Shown in pieces: positions 46,705-58,771 of a DNA stretch of 64,000 nucleotides. The DNA lies in assembly GCA_007258455.2 (NCBI GenBank), contig VDFB02193867.1, forward strand, positions 571,979,778 to 572,043,777, written 5' to 3'. Below the pieces are notes generated by a model that worked only from the letters and a program-made list of their open reading frames with translations, searched no databases and was not told the DNA's origin. The number at the start of each line of letters is the position of its first letter. Position 1 is the stretch's first letter. This DNA comes from Sequoia sempervirens (taxonomy: Eukaryota > Streptophyta > Pinopsida > Cupressales > Cupressaceae). The position numbers and the translations under genes are program-made.

Positions 46705-47262
46705 TTCCCTCTCCCTCAATGTTAATTTCTCTACCAATATTTGCAATGACCACAACTAACAAGTCATTCACTCATTGATGAGCACTTCCACCAATTCTAA
46801 ATGTTAAATATGATAAGCTTAGATAATAAATATTAAATATTAAATTTGTATATTATATATAATAAAAAATATAATTATAATATATTAGATATAAAGAATA
46901 AATATATACATCATATATATAAATATTAATATGATTTACATTATATATTATATTAACTTTAGTGTATGTTCACAAAGTGTTTGACCATATTGAAGGACGA
47001 GATAGTATATCATTGAATATGATTATTGTAGCCTCTAAAAGACATTGTAAAAACACAAATACAAAATCTCCTTGCTATGTCTGGTGAATAAAAAATGATG
47101 AATAAAAAAAGAAACTAGCAAATGAAAACATAATAAAAATTTGTTTCCCCCATTTTCCATATGTAAAGATGAAGGTGCATAGTAGAATGAATGGATATGA
47201 TTATTTTAGTCCTCTTGCATCACTCTAGTGAACTATTAGTCATTGATCCCGAAAAATACCTC
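46705..47262 (+). repeat. 624-bp tandem duplication, unit 2
   Basis: Second copy, slightly shorter owing to small gaps in its AT-rich middle. It ends CATTGATCCCGAAAAATA. Confidence 0.85.
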
Positions 47263-50200
47263 AATCCCTCTCATAGAAAAAAAAACACCTTCACACAATT
47301 GTATATTATAATATAATGTTAAAAGCATTTTTAATAATTTATATTATATATAAAGAATCATAAATGATAATAAATATAATTATACTAAATATTTTATATA
47401 TAAAGTAAATATAACAATAAAAAATATGTATAATATTAACTTTACATTTTTAAAAATATAATTAAATATATGTCATTGATCTATTGTTTGATTGCCACAA
47501 AATGCCTATATTTGTTAATTTTTTGTTTCATTATTTGTGTAAATAGTTGAAAAATGGACCAATGTAGGGAAAAAATTGATGTCTACAATCATTTCAATCA
47601 TCTTGTATTGTACTTAGATGATATCAATTTTGGAATAATTTTTTTTTCCAACATGTTGCTATGTCAAAACACACATCATCAAGAAGGATAAAGATATGAG
47701 ATTATTGAGTGGAATTCAAAATTTGGAAGATAACATCATGAAATAAACCCACTTCTAAGTAGATAGAGGATCATGTGTATACTTAGCCTAAATGTGTCTA
47801 GGATTAAAATCATACCGTTACCAAATTTTCACCTACAGCTCAATTTGGTAGAGCTGAAACGGTTTATTTACATTTAAAGGTGAAGAGTATTCTAACATAT
47901 ATTTTCCATGCTTAATCATTGCATATCAAAGTTCAAAAGAGAGAATTTTGTTTTGTTTCATTCATTTTGCAATAAGAGATATACACAAGACTGTAAAAAT
48001 GTTGTTGTTTGATACATTGAAAAGAAAAGAATGATCAAATGTCCCACACAAGCTGTGGGAGTAGTTGAACCAATGCAACATAAAATGTATATTGTACATC
48101 TGAAGATAAAATAATGGAAAGACACATGAAAGGAAACATATCCATCATTGCCTATTGAAGTTTTGTGTTGGTCTTCATTGTTGCCTACTCCTCCTTGCTC
48201 TTGATCTTCAATTGAACCCGCATCATGATAAAAAGGGTTGGTTAGAGATGATAAAAAGGGTTGGTTAGAGCTCCGGATATGAATCTCAACATATGTCTTA
48301 TCAACAAAAATGTAGTATATGTCTATGATGCATTAAGTCGGTTGTGAAAGCATCCGATATATTGAAGAGAGTCTGAAGGCCAAACATCATAGGAGCATTG
48401 AGCTTCACTATTTTTTATCTAACATGTTTGTTCACTATGTAGGTATTGGTGAAATCTTGTTGTTGGATTCATTTTTGTTGACATTTCAACATGTGGTGCA
48501 AAAATGGGCTCCCACAAGGGTTGAGCCTAGCATGTTGCCCCCAAGTCTCAAGAGGGGAACGAGATAGGAAAACACATTCAGAATGCTCAAATAAAAGAAT
48601 TTCTTAGCTAAAGGAGTATTTCACAATGTGACTGCAAGAATAAAAAATTCATTGCTCATTCATGACTGCCAAGTCAAAAGGAGCAATGTGACTACCCTTT
48701 CACTTTGAAATGAGAGTCACAAATGAGCAATAAGCTCATTTAAGGTACCAAACTAATCTACAAAACATAATAGAAGTGCATTGTCTTCATTAAGAATGGT
48801 TGTTTACATACAAAGTTCTTATGCTGTCATGGTTTTGCTTCATTAAATGGTGATGGTCATCATGTTTTATATGCCTTATTGCTGCTATACATCAATATTT
48901 CATACTGTTTATGTTGTTTGAAGTGCACACTTTGAAGGAACAACCAAAAACAATGCTCATGTAGAAGGGACAACAAAGAGGTACTGTTCATGGAGTGTTA
49001 ATGAGGAACAGTCATCATATGCATAGATATCAAGATACCTCACATAGGCTATCAAAAATGATAGGACAACAATCATGTGTTTTCTCAAGGCTTGAGGGAG
49101 TAAAAGGTATTGAAAGTGCATAGCCACAAGAGAATGAGTAGGCAACAATAAAGTGAAACTAATAAAGTCATAACATAAAAGATAAAAAGACTTATCATCA
49201 ACAATCTGCACAATGTAAGAGGACTATCATAGATTTGTGTATGCAAAACTTGAAGGAGATGATGACTTTTGCAAATAGGACAACATCACCATTAAAGTAA
49301 GATAAAGGCATCATATTCATATCATTGTTTCAACAAATTGACATGAACATTCATGAAAGGAGGGTTGCAATTATGTATTTTAAATCTGAAGAGTCAAAGT
49401 GATGAGAAGAGGCAGTGTTTCATGCACATTTTCAAAATGCAGAGTGAACTATAACCTATAGTGTTGAAGTCCTCATAACACCTGTAGGTGCATCTCGCTC
49501 TCCAAATGCAAACATTCTAAAATAAACATCCAATACAATGAATGGATTATTGATATTGTACCCATTATTGCATATGTGATGCATCTGAGTGTAAGTTTAC
49601 AAAGTGCTTGGATGGTGATAATAATTCGAAAAGAAGAGACTCTGCTAGCAAAAAAATAATAAGTGGACTGTGTGTGCATGCATTAGGCCATAATGGAGGT
49701 TTTCCCTTTTTTCATTTTCTCAAAAGTAGAGTGATGGATTTGTGAAAGTGGGAAAGCCTAGAGTAGTTAATGCAAACTTGTAAATGCAACCTACTTCAAC
49801 ATAAGCAAAGGTGCCTGTTTTATCATCAAAGGCTAAGTGTGATAAAATATATAGAAAGAAAGTACATATGCTTTGTGAGAAGGATTTGGAAGGTGAGGAA
49901 ATACAAACCCACAAAGCCCTTGATGCTTGAAAGGAAAGGAAAGAATCTTCATTTGCTTCTTCATAGAATGGAAGTACAAAATACAGTGGCAGCCATGAAG
50001 AGTTTTGAAGGAGTATGCAAGTTCCATATTATTCAAATTACATTGTTCTAACCATGGCTTGGAGGTTCAAGGCCTGACTACAGAAGCAAAAATGGAAGGA
50101 ATCTTCAAGTATTATCAAAACCTAGAGAAAATATTTACATCTGAAACAAAATGCTCGAGTCTTTGCATATTTGAGGTGTCCATGAAGTTTTGCAAAGTAA

Positions 50201-50999
50201 AAATAGCTTGGGGTTTTGAGAGGTTGCGACCTTTCATGGAGGAAGAATTTATTTTCACTTCTTTTAGGAAAATGAACAACATGATTTCTCTTTTTGTCAC
50301 ATTTAGAAAATAGAGAAAACCCTTGAGCTTATTCAAGTATAAGAAAAACCCAAAATGCCTCTCAACACAAGTGAAGGCACAACCAATAAAAGTACAAGAG
50401 GCCTCATAGATAAAAGAAAATCATGAACTTAGATTGCATAGAGTTCCTTCATTTTGTAGAATAATAAAACCCACGAAGCTTTATGCTCAAAATGCACATA
50501 AAAAGAAGGAATTCAAAGCTCGAATGGTGAAGATCTTACCTTAGTTATTTTTTGTGGAGATATACATTCAAATTCCTGTAGTAAAAGCTTCAAAAGCTCC
50601 TCAATGGCGGCCTCAAAGTGAAAGAAGACATTGATAGGAGGAAACAAGGAGAAAAATGCATCAAAGAAACAATAATGGCCACAGCTAAAAGACCAAGAAA
50701 GGCATTCAAAATGAAGGAGATGCAAAGGCCTTTGCATATTCAACAGAATGAGATACTCGCCAGTGAGTTTCCTGTGAGATTTGACATGAAGCCACAAGAA
50801 AGCTCGAAGATCAAACCGTAATGGCGGCGCATGCACAAAGTGAAGACTCAAGGAAAAAATCAAAGTGAAAATGAAAGCTACAAGTTAGGGCTCAAGACTT
50901 TTGTTCTAGGGTTTCCATGTTGCCCTAAGTCGGCCTTGCATTTTCCACATTGTTTTAAAGTTTTCCATGCCTTAATAATATCCTATGATATTATTTCAT
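47263..50999. other. Noncoding spacer, nothing identified
   Basis: No frame, terminal repeat or RNA gene I can support. A 154-bp open stretch near 49860-50030 and several frames of about 70-115 codons look accidental. A tRNA-like A box near 47837 lacks a matching B box. Confidence 0.35.
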
Positions 51000-52269
51000 A
51001 TCTTTTATGCATTTTTGAAACCTTTGCATATTCTACATACCTAGGCTGCTTATGCCTTAGGATTTTTTATTATTTTTTGAAGAAAATCATATGACCATGT
51101 GCCCTTTGAGTTTGTTTTCTGATTTTTAATAAATCAAGTGCACTATGACTTGAATATTTTCCACTTTGAAAATTTGATCAAATGCTAATGTAGATTAGAG
51201 TGGGTACTTTATTTTTGCAAAAGTCAAATCAAGGCCTAAGTCAACCTCCTTTTTACAGAGAAATCAAAACTACAAACATTGTATGGCATTACTAAAACAA
51301 TGTTACTATAAATTGTTTTAGTGATTGTCATTTAAAATGCAGTAAAATAGAACAAGCGTTGAGGGGAATCTTTCTTTTTTTAGTTTGAGTCTTTGTGTGC
51401 AAAATAGAAAAAACTGAGCAAATTAGGCCTTCTATTCCTAATTTTAGCCAGTTCTGGGTGATTTTAGAGTCTTTTTCTGGGTTGACCCTCTTGGAATAGA
51501 AAGTTTCCACATTTTTCATTTAGTTTTGAGGCAATTTGGGCCCTATATTGGAGGATTTCTCTTCTTGCTCGAAAATTACATTGAAGCTTCTATTCTGGAG
51601 AGCAGTTAACTCAGATTTTTCCTTCTCACTCTTGGAGACACTTCAGAGGCATATATTGGAGAAAAAACTTAGTTTTTTTTTAGTTTAGACTGGCTTCTTT
51701 CTCTCTTGACTAATTGCAGAGAGCTTTGTAAGCCTTGATTTGTACTCAGATTTTCATGTTCTCATACTCCTTTCAAATCAATGAAAGCAACAAAGCATTC
51801 CTATCTTAGAATTTTTGTCTCATTTTGCACTAGTAATTTGATGTTTCATTGTGATCCTAAGAATTGAATCCTTTGTTATGTCTCATTATCGTAAAGATGT
51901 GTGCAAAAATTTCACATAATACAGGTTGTATGTTGTGTTTTGTTTTTGAACCTTCATACAAATCGCTTTTATGTTGTGTGTTTTCCATGAGAATGTGAAA
52001 GTTAATGCTTTGAGAGCTAATTGTGAGTTGAGTTAGTAAGTCAGTTTAAAGTTTTGGTGTATCACCCATTAGGTTTAGGATTTCATTTCAAGTTACCTTT
52101 CTAGCATTTTCCTTAGAGAAAATCATTTAGTTTAGGTGATCTACCAGGGGAACTAACCCTCTTTGGAGATTCGTTCTCATCATAAGTTACCCACAACTTG
52201 AGAACGTTTCCATGTTTCAACAGGATAGTTCAGTCAAACTTAGCTAGGGTGCAATCCTGATTGACAACA
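51000..52269 (+). other. LTR-like unassigned region
   Basis: T-rich leader-like text, a polyadenylation-like patch near 51780, and an end GATTGACAACA near 52269 resemble the second half of a Gypsy LTR. No partner copy, TATA box or TSD is visible. Confidence 0.2.
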
Positions 52270-53632
52270 CATACCAAGAGCTAACAATGTGAACAATAAT
52301 GGTATAAATCAAGTCTATGGAAATATATTATAATTGTAGCATGTGGAAAGAAGCTTGGAATTTATACGATTTGAGTATTGCCAAGAAAAAAATACAATCT
52401 CTAGGACAATGTGGTAGCTTCAAAAATATAGATAGGGTGTTGAAAGAGTGCTTAAAGAGACTTCATCAAATACCTAGAGCCCAAGGATGTAGTTTATTTT
52501 TAAATATTTATATGATATCAAGAATACTATGAAAGATTATAAGAAAATATTCACACATGAGAGTATAGAAGACACAATAGTTGTAGAGTGTTAGAGAATA
52601 CTAGAGCATGTAGGAATGGGTTATACATTTTCATAGGGAATAATAAAAAAAATCTAAGGAAAGCATTCCTTTCAAGTAAGAAAATGACATCAATTAAGAA
52701 CTCTTAGAGGTCTAACGATGGTGCTAGAGCAAAGACATGAAAATGACATCAAGTAAGAACTCTTTATTTTTTTTGTTTATTAGGTATAACAAAAATACAT
52801 ATTCTATTTCACTTTAGCATATTTGATTTATTGTAGTTAAGTATGCTAAAGTGGAGGTAAAATGTAGAGACAAGAAGTGCATACATAGTACTTTTCCCTC
52901 TCTTTTTGCACTTAAATTAGTATCCTTATTTATTAAGCATGATATTGGCCACTTTTGAATACTACAACAAAACCTCTTTCACATCTAAACATATTCCTCT
53001 TTCCACTCCTAACCTTTCTAATACCTTAGACACTAGCTTGTTGTACTCAAGTATCCCTTGGATATGATAATGGGTGGTAGACCCCCTCCCCCGCCCATCC
53101 CCTTGCAATTTGGACTTTTCTTGCCCAAACTCTTGCTTTATCTCTCTCATTTGCATCCATCCCCCAATTTGCCTTCTAATAGTTATTAAAATAATTATAT
53201 TTGACCTAATAAATAAGGGATTTAACTAGAAATAAATTTGTAAGCTCTTAGAGTGTCACCCAAAAGAGCACACATGCAATACACACACATACGCAACAAC
53301 AACCACATAGTAGGCACATCCTTTGATGGGGCTCCATTATTGTAATTGCACAAATCATTTTGCACTTGAGGCTTTTCATGTTCAGGCACTTTTGAATGCT
53401 CTTGTTGAATCACTAAGTCAAATCCTCATATGTGCATCAAGTAACAACTTTTCACAAAATAGTCATTTCCAGTTTAGGTATAGGTGTAAAGGATAATGTT
53501 AAAGATTGCAAGGCTTGCTATCATAAAAAGTTGCAAAGGATGCTATTGTGTCTAAATGTGATCCTAATTGAACACTAGCATAATTGTATAAGACACTAAC
53601 ACATAGAATAGACAATGTCACATTTATATAAA
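52270..53632. other. Noncoding spacer
   Basis: It contains a short direct duplication (AAAATGACATCAA..TAAGAACTCTT at 52681 and 52740) and a C-rich patch near 53083-53102. A 71-codon frame at 52317 is discussed under rejected items. Confidence 0.35.
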
Positions 53633-54032
53633 TAGGGGAGAGGGGCCCATAGTGGAGCGGGGTCCAATAATAGGGATAGAAGTAGTCCTTAGTGGGTCCT
53701 ATAGTGGAGCACCTTAATATCCAATTGCAAAACACTTTTTATCCATAAAGTACACAAACTAACAAATCATGTGATGCAACGTCAGCAAACCAATAAAACA
53801 TGACTTAGTGCACCACTATCAGTCTCACTTTTTTTGGGGGCCTTTTTGGATACCTCAATAAAAAGCATGTTGATGTGGCATCATATTTGATGATGTGACC
53901 CTAAAACGAAATATAGAAGCATGTGAGTTGCCAAATAAACTGTTGAACAAAATTAGGAGTGATTTGAAATTTTCACATAGAATTTTGAGAAACGCGAAGT
54001 TAAGGTGCTCCACTATGAACCCCTCTCCCCTA
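53633..54032. mobile_element. MITE-like inverted-repeat element, 400 bp
   Basis: The left arm 53633-53658 (TAGGGGAGAGGGG followed by CATAGTGGAGC) and the right arm 54007-54032 are complementary at 24 of 26 positions. The complementarity extends inward if a roughly 43-base duplication in the left arm is skipped: TAGTGGAGCACCTTAA near 53702-53717 pairs with TTAAGGTGCTCCACTA near 54000-54015. TA borders both ends outside GGGG and CCCC, fitting a TA target duplication. There is no transposase. The superfamily is not certain. Confidence 0.75.
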
Positions 54033-55190
54033 ATATTGTGCTTGAAAAGACATCACCACCACAATCTTGTCTCAAATGAAATAAAAACTAAACACAAAAA
54101 ATAAAACTAAGATTTAATTAATGTTGTCCCACCTCTTTATCTCCATCTACGAGAGTTTTATAAACCATCTTCTCTTTCCTACCTTCCTCGTATAACAAGT
54201 TTCTATTCATGAACAAGCTCAACTTTGAGTTCTTCAATTCTAAAATCTGAAATGCGTTTAAATGCTTTTAGTTTTAAGCTCTAAATAAAAAGGAATACAC
54301 TTTGTAATTAAGAATAGGTTAGGTTATCTTTTGATGTGTGTGTGTTTGGTCTAATAAACCATTTAAAATTAATACAATCAATGATTGTAAATTGTAATGT
54401 TTGGACGGGCAATTCAAAGAAGCCTCTTATTCTTCAAACGACGATCAAATCATTCGGGCAGTGAATAAAATTGATAGGAGATAGAGTCCGGATTGCACAA
54501 ATTATTTAGAATGAAGGTAGGTTTTGATTTACATTCAAAATTCCTTCGCACGTTTTAGGGACCATGTTGGCGATAAAAGTTTACAGGGCGCGGAAGATGA
54601 GTCAAAATAATTCTATTCAAAAATTTCCAAGCACGTGATAAACAAATTTCAAAAAAACGTGATAAACAAACTTCAAAGCACGTGATATTGAGAGCTGAAA
54701 AATGTGTGGAAGGGGATGTGCTGGATGCTCGAGATAAATTTGACATCAAACATTAATTAAAAAAAATATGTAAAAGTAATCGCATTTTTTTAATGCGATC
54801 TACATACATATTTAAAAGAATATAAATACGCAAATGAATAAGTGTATGTTGTTCATAAAACATCATAATCATGTGGTTCTTTATGCAAAACAACCAATAT
54901 GTTAATCTATTATAATATTTTATATCTTAACAAAATATTCAATATTATAACTAAATGGTGTTTATATAAATAATTATTGGATTATATGTAAAATATCTTT
55001 AAATAATTTTTTTATAATAATAATTTAATCAAAATAAGATAGTTGAAGACATGCAAATTATATTCATGAATATTAATTGTGTTAAATAACACATTTAAAA
55101 TATTATCACATAATTAAAGATGAGCAATGGACTTAATGATGGATCGGAAAATTGATTTGAAACTCTCAAATCATAACAACAACCACAAAC
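54033..55190. other. Noncoding spacer
   Basis: AT-rich with no gene seen. The only structured part is the CACGTG cluster at 54631-54690. Confidence 0.35.
54631..54690. repeat. Three 23-24-bp units carrying CACGTG or ACGTG
   Basis: CGTGATA recurs at 54634, 54658 and 54681, separated by AACAAAyTTCAAA. The first and third units have a full CACGTG palindrome, the G-box core bound by bZIP and bHLH proteins in plants. No gene is apparent beside it. Confidence 0.6.
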
Positions 55191-56009
55191 TGTTAGACTT
55201 AAACAAGAAATCCAAATCCAAACAATGAAGAACAAAAGACATGAGAAATAAAATAAATGCAAGTAACACAAATTATACCTTCGTATGCCTTCATTGAATC
55301 ACCTTCATTGCTCTTCTCCTTTTCACCTTTGAAGTTTTGGAGTGTTGCTCTTAGTTTTCTAAGTGCACAAATTCAACAAGCTTGTGGCAATAGTTTCAAT
55401 GAAAATCCTAAGATTGTGGTTGTGAAATGAAGAAACAATGACTAAATTTATAGAAGAAGTTGGTAAGATTAATGGACGAGATCAAATAGAAGATCAATGA
55501 TCGACATCGAATGAGACAACTTGCATGGGAAACTTGCTCATTTTCAAAATGGAATAAGTGGGGAGGAAAATAGAAATTAGTAAGAGTCAAGTGGAGAAAA
55601 AGGCGGAGAGTGGAAGAGTTAAGTGGAGAAAATTAGGGGGAAGTGTAAGAGTTGAGTGGAGAAAATCAGGGAGTTAAGTGAAGAGCGAAATGAAAGAAAT
55701 AAGAGTTAAGTGAAGAGAGAGATAGGGTAAGTTTTCAAAAATAAATAAATAAAATTTATTTATTTTCAGTGTCATGTGAATAATTAATTAAATTAAATAA
55801 TTTAATTAATTATAGAAGAACTTTAGGTTAAAATGATTATATAAATAAAATATTTATTTAATTAAAGACGAAATTAGATTAAGGATTAAATAATTAAAAA
55901 CAATTATTTAATTATAAAAGTGTGAATTAGGTTCATACAAAAATTAGGGTTAGATGAAAATTAGTCAAAAAACGATATTGTAGGCTTAGGACAATTTTTA
56001 GTGTTTACA
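55191..56009 (-). mobile_element. Antisense LTR (about 819 bp) with adjoining polypurine tract
   Basis: On the minus strand the unit would start TGTAAACACT at 56009 and end near 55191 (AAGTCTAACA). Directly upstream in that orientation is a polypurine tract, so this looks like the 3' LTR of a Gypsy-type element lying to the right. The flank after the LTR (CAAAC) has no match. Confidence 0.55.
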
Positions 56010-56024
56010 TTTTGTCCCTCTTTG
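56010..56024 (-). other. Polypurine tract of the antisense LTR
   Basis: Minus strand CAAAGAGGGACAAAA, ending directly at the TG of the LTR. Confidence 0.6.
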
Positions 56025-57810
56025 AGACAATGTTTGAAGTAACATTGTTTCAAAGAAAAACTATAGAAATAATTTTTAACCAGGCCTTGCCCTAATGGAA
56101 GCGGGATTATGACTCCCCCTCGAGAAAGTTGGTGAAAAATCCAAAAATTGAGCTAAATTTTTTGACAAGATGTTTGAAGGTACTTTTGATGTGCAAACGA
56201 TGAAAAATTATATTGGTAGGTCAATTAGGCCAACATTGTAAACAATAATATAACAAAACCAATGCAAGTAGTACAAAATGGGGTCCATTAGGGTACCCTA
56301 GCCCGGTATATAGACCATTTGTGGTAAATTATGCTCATTTGTGTTCATTAATTTTTCTAATTTTAGAGGAGTGGAGTGAGCTTAACGAGATTTGCAACAG
56401 AGTTGTGGCGGGGATCCCAAAGAGCAACTATCGAGCAACATGAGTGCAGACATATGGATGGCCAGTCAGGGTAGCAGACATGGTATGCACCCAACTTGAA
56501 CTTTGAAATGGTATCATTTTTAGCTAGATTTAGGGCTCAAAAGAAGCAACAATTGTTGTGTGCTTTAGTGTGTTGTAGTTTTCGTTGCAAGCGACACATT
56601 CAGTGGAATGTGTGACACAAATATTAAAAGAAACTATGATTGATTTGTGTGACATATTTGACATTTTGCAATGCATATGCTACAAATAGTGATACAAGTG
56701 TTAATTAGGGCCACAATTGAAATTCACACTGCAATTGATTAAAATGATGCAAGTGCTTAATGCAATGATGTAATTGCTAAAACAATATATTAACTTAATG
56801 TAGTGATGCAATTGGTTATCAAATTTAAAAAGGAACCTTGTGTTAATTTTTTTTGGTTTGAATTGGCCAAATAGGTTGATATTGTTGAGGTGGATGTTAG
56901 TCACTCACAACATACTAGGAAATAAGATTATTGCCCCTCTTGAAAAGTAGTATAAACTACTCCAAGTTTCCTTTCTAGTCAAGTCTTGGTAGTGTGGAAG
57001 ACACAGAGGTTAGAACAATGTGATTACATGAGGGATTTGGATTTTTCAAGAAAGCTGGGAATTTAAATACAATCACAATATAATAATTTCATCGATTAGA
57101 CTCAAATTGCATATAGAACATAAGTAGATTTAGAATGACTTAGTGCTCTTTCAAAATATTTTAGTAACCATGTTTCCAAATAAAAGACAAAAGAGAATAG
57201 GGTAACAAGAGATAGTTCAAAAGAAACCTATGAAAAATTATCAAAATGAATCTAAATCTACTCAGACAACACAAAGCATTCTATTAATCATGTCTACAGG
57301 TTTAACAAGATCTTCCAAGACAACCATTAACAGAAATAACATTCCACATCTACTATTAATGGAGTGCAATCTTCAAAGGAAACTCTAACACATAATATTT
57401 TTGAATTTCATCCAACCAGAATGTCGTCAATCATGCATAGATCTTGGAAAAAATCCTACTTAATTCCATAGATTTAACTTAGATCTCATTAATTTAATAA
57501 TTTTGATTAAAATAAAATGATTATACCATCACTGCGGTGTTGAATTCTAATGCATGCAATACAGGTGTAATCCTCAGATAAATAGATTACATAAGGTAAA
57601 CTCCACACCGAGATTGTATTGTTTGTAGTTGTAGAAATTACATAAGAATTCAGACCTTTTGAAATGATCTAGAATCGAACATTTATATAAAAATAAGTTT
57701 CTAAAACCATGAATCTGATAAAAAAACTAACTGGAAGTACCTCCAGCACTTGAGTTCTTAACTTGAAATAGAATTGAAATTAAAACATTAAAATAAAATC
57801 AAACTTGAAC
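56025..57810 (-). other. Probable remnant interior of the antisense element
   Basis: By position it should be the 3' interior of the element whose LTR is at 55191-56009. I find no coding motif, so only the first few hundred bases are likely to belong to it. Confidence 0.25.
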
Positions 57811-58158
57811 TGTTGATTTTTGGGTTCCTATGGACTTCTCTAGCTCTTCTAGGGTTTTTCACTTAAAAGGAGAGAGATAGGACCCAAAAATGCTAAGGGT
57901 TCATTCAAATTATGTTACGTATGATGTTGTCTAAGCTAAATGAAGTAAACTAAATGCAATTAAATGGTTTAGAAAGCTGAAATATGAATGCAAAACTAAG
58001 ATTTTAATTATGCTGGAAAAGACATTGTGATATGCAAACAATGAACTAAATGATGAAATAATGCAGAACAGAAAGAAATGAGATGAAATAGATTGCACCT
58101 AGGTAATGTTTGATGAATCTGGAATGTTGTGCATGCTGACTGGAATTACTGAAATCTT
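57811..58158 (-). mobile_element. Antisense Gypsy-type LTR fragment
   Basis: On the plus strand it starts TGTTGATTTTTGGG and follows the terminal 350 bases of the 4532-6117 LTR (CTTTTAGGGTTTTTCAC block, then GCAAAACTAAGAT). It breaks off where LINE sequence begins, so the dyad-bearing part is missing. Confidence 0.75.
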
Positions 58159-58160
58159 TG

Positions 58161-58771
58161 GCCTCTCTTTTCCCTTGGATTCTAGTGAGAGACTTCAATA
58201 CTATTTCTAGTCTAGAGGAAAAGGGGGGGGTGTGGCTAGGTTGGAAGCCTCTTCTATTCTCTTAAGAGATAAAATCTAGTTGATATCAAGTCTGGTAATG
58301 ACATGTTCATGTGGAGCAACAAGAGGTGTTGGGTGGATTCCATCTTTGAGAGGCTGGAAAGATTTTTAGTTTCTTACTTTTGGATTAGTAATGGGTGGGT
58401 GTGTAGTTCAGATATTCTAGACTAGAGGGGCTCTAACCATTGGCCTATCAAGTTCTTAGCATCTAGGTTGGGAGTAAATAAGAATTCCTCCTTCAAGTTC
58501 CAATTGATGTGGTTGTGGGAGCCATCTTTGTTGGAGCTGGTGAGGTATTGGTGGTGGAGAGGTATGCATATGCATGTAATTGCCATGTATTCCTTTGTGA
58601 AACATCTTCAATTTTTCAAGCTTCAACTTAAGAAATGGAATAGGCAATGCTTTCAACATCTTCCAGGCCAAAGTTGTTGCCTAGAACTACCTTGTTGTAA
58701 TCACCAGACATATCTAGGATCAAGGTATTTTAGAGAATTCCCTTCAGGAAGAAGGCGAGGCTGTCAAGATT
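58161..58771 (+). pseudogene. LINE endonuclease C-terminal remnant
   Basis: Pieces in three frames spell the end of an apurinic-type endonuclease: ILVRDFNTISSLEEKGGG near 58175 (GDFN in active enzymes, here RDFN), then MFMWSNKRCWVDSIFERLERF, and SNHWPIKFL near 58436 where active proteins have SDHWP. The start of the domain is absent, so the copy is 5'-truncated, as is common after incomplete reverse transcription. The endonuclease would nick target DNA to prime reverse transcription. The following stretch, with FKLQLKKWNRQCFQHL at 58618, is the linker to RT. Confidence 0.65.

Noticed and set aside
47830..47900. AGCTCAATTTGGTAGAGC resembling a tRNA D-arm
   Set aside because: The expected GGTTCGAATCC B box and acceptor stem are missing. 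At most a decayed SINE.
52317..52532. 71-codon frame with a loose resemblance to a PPR repeat (QCGSFKNIDRVLKE)
   Set aside because: Only one poor repeat-like stretch, with stops all around. Chance similarity cannot be excluded.
52962..53156. Minus-strand frame with protein-like text (EYNKLVSKVLERLG)
   Set aside because: 64 codons, no recognisable domain and no extension on either side.
58161..58200. Target-site duplication of the LINE
   Set aside because: No matching direct repeat of 7-20 bases could be found between the 58160 junction and the 3' end near 62581.
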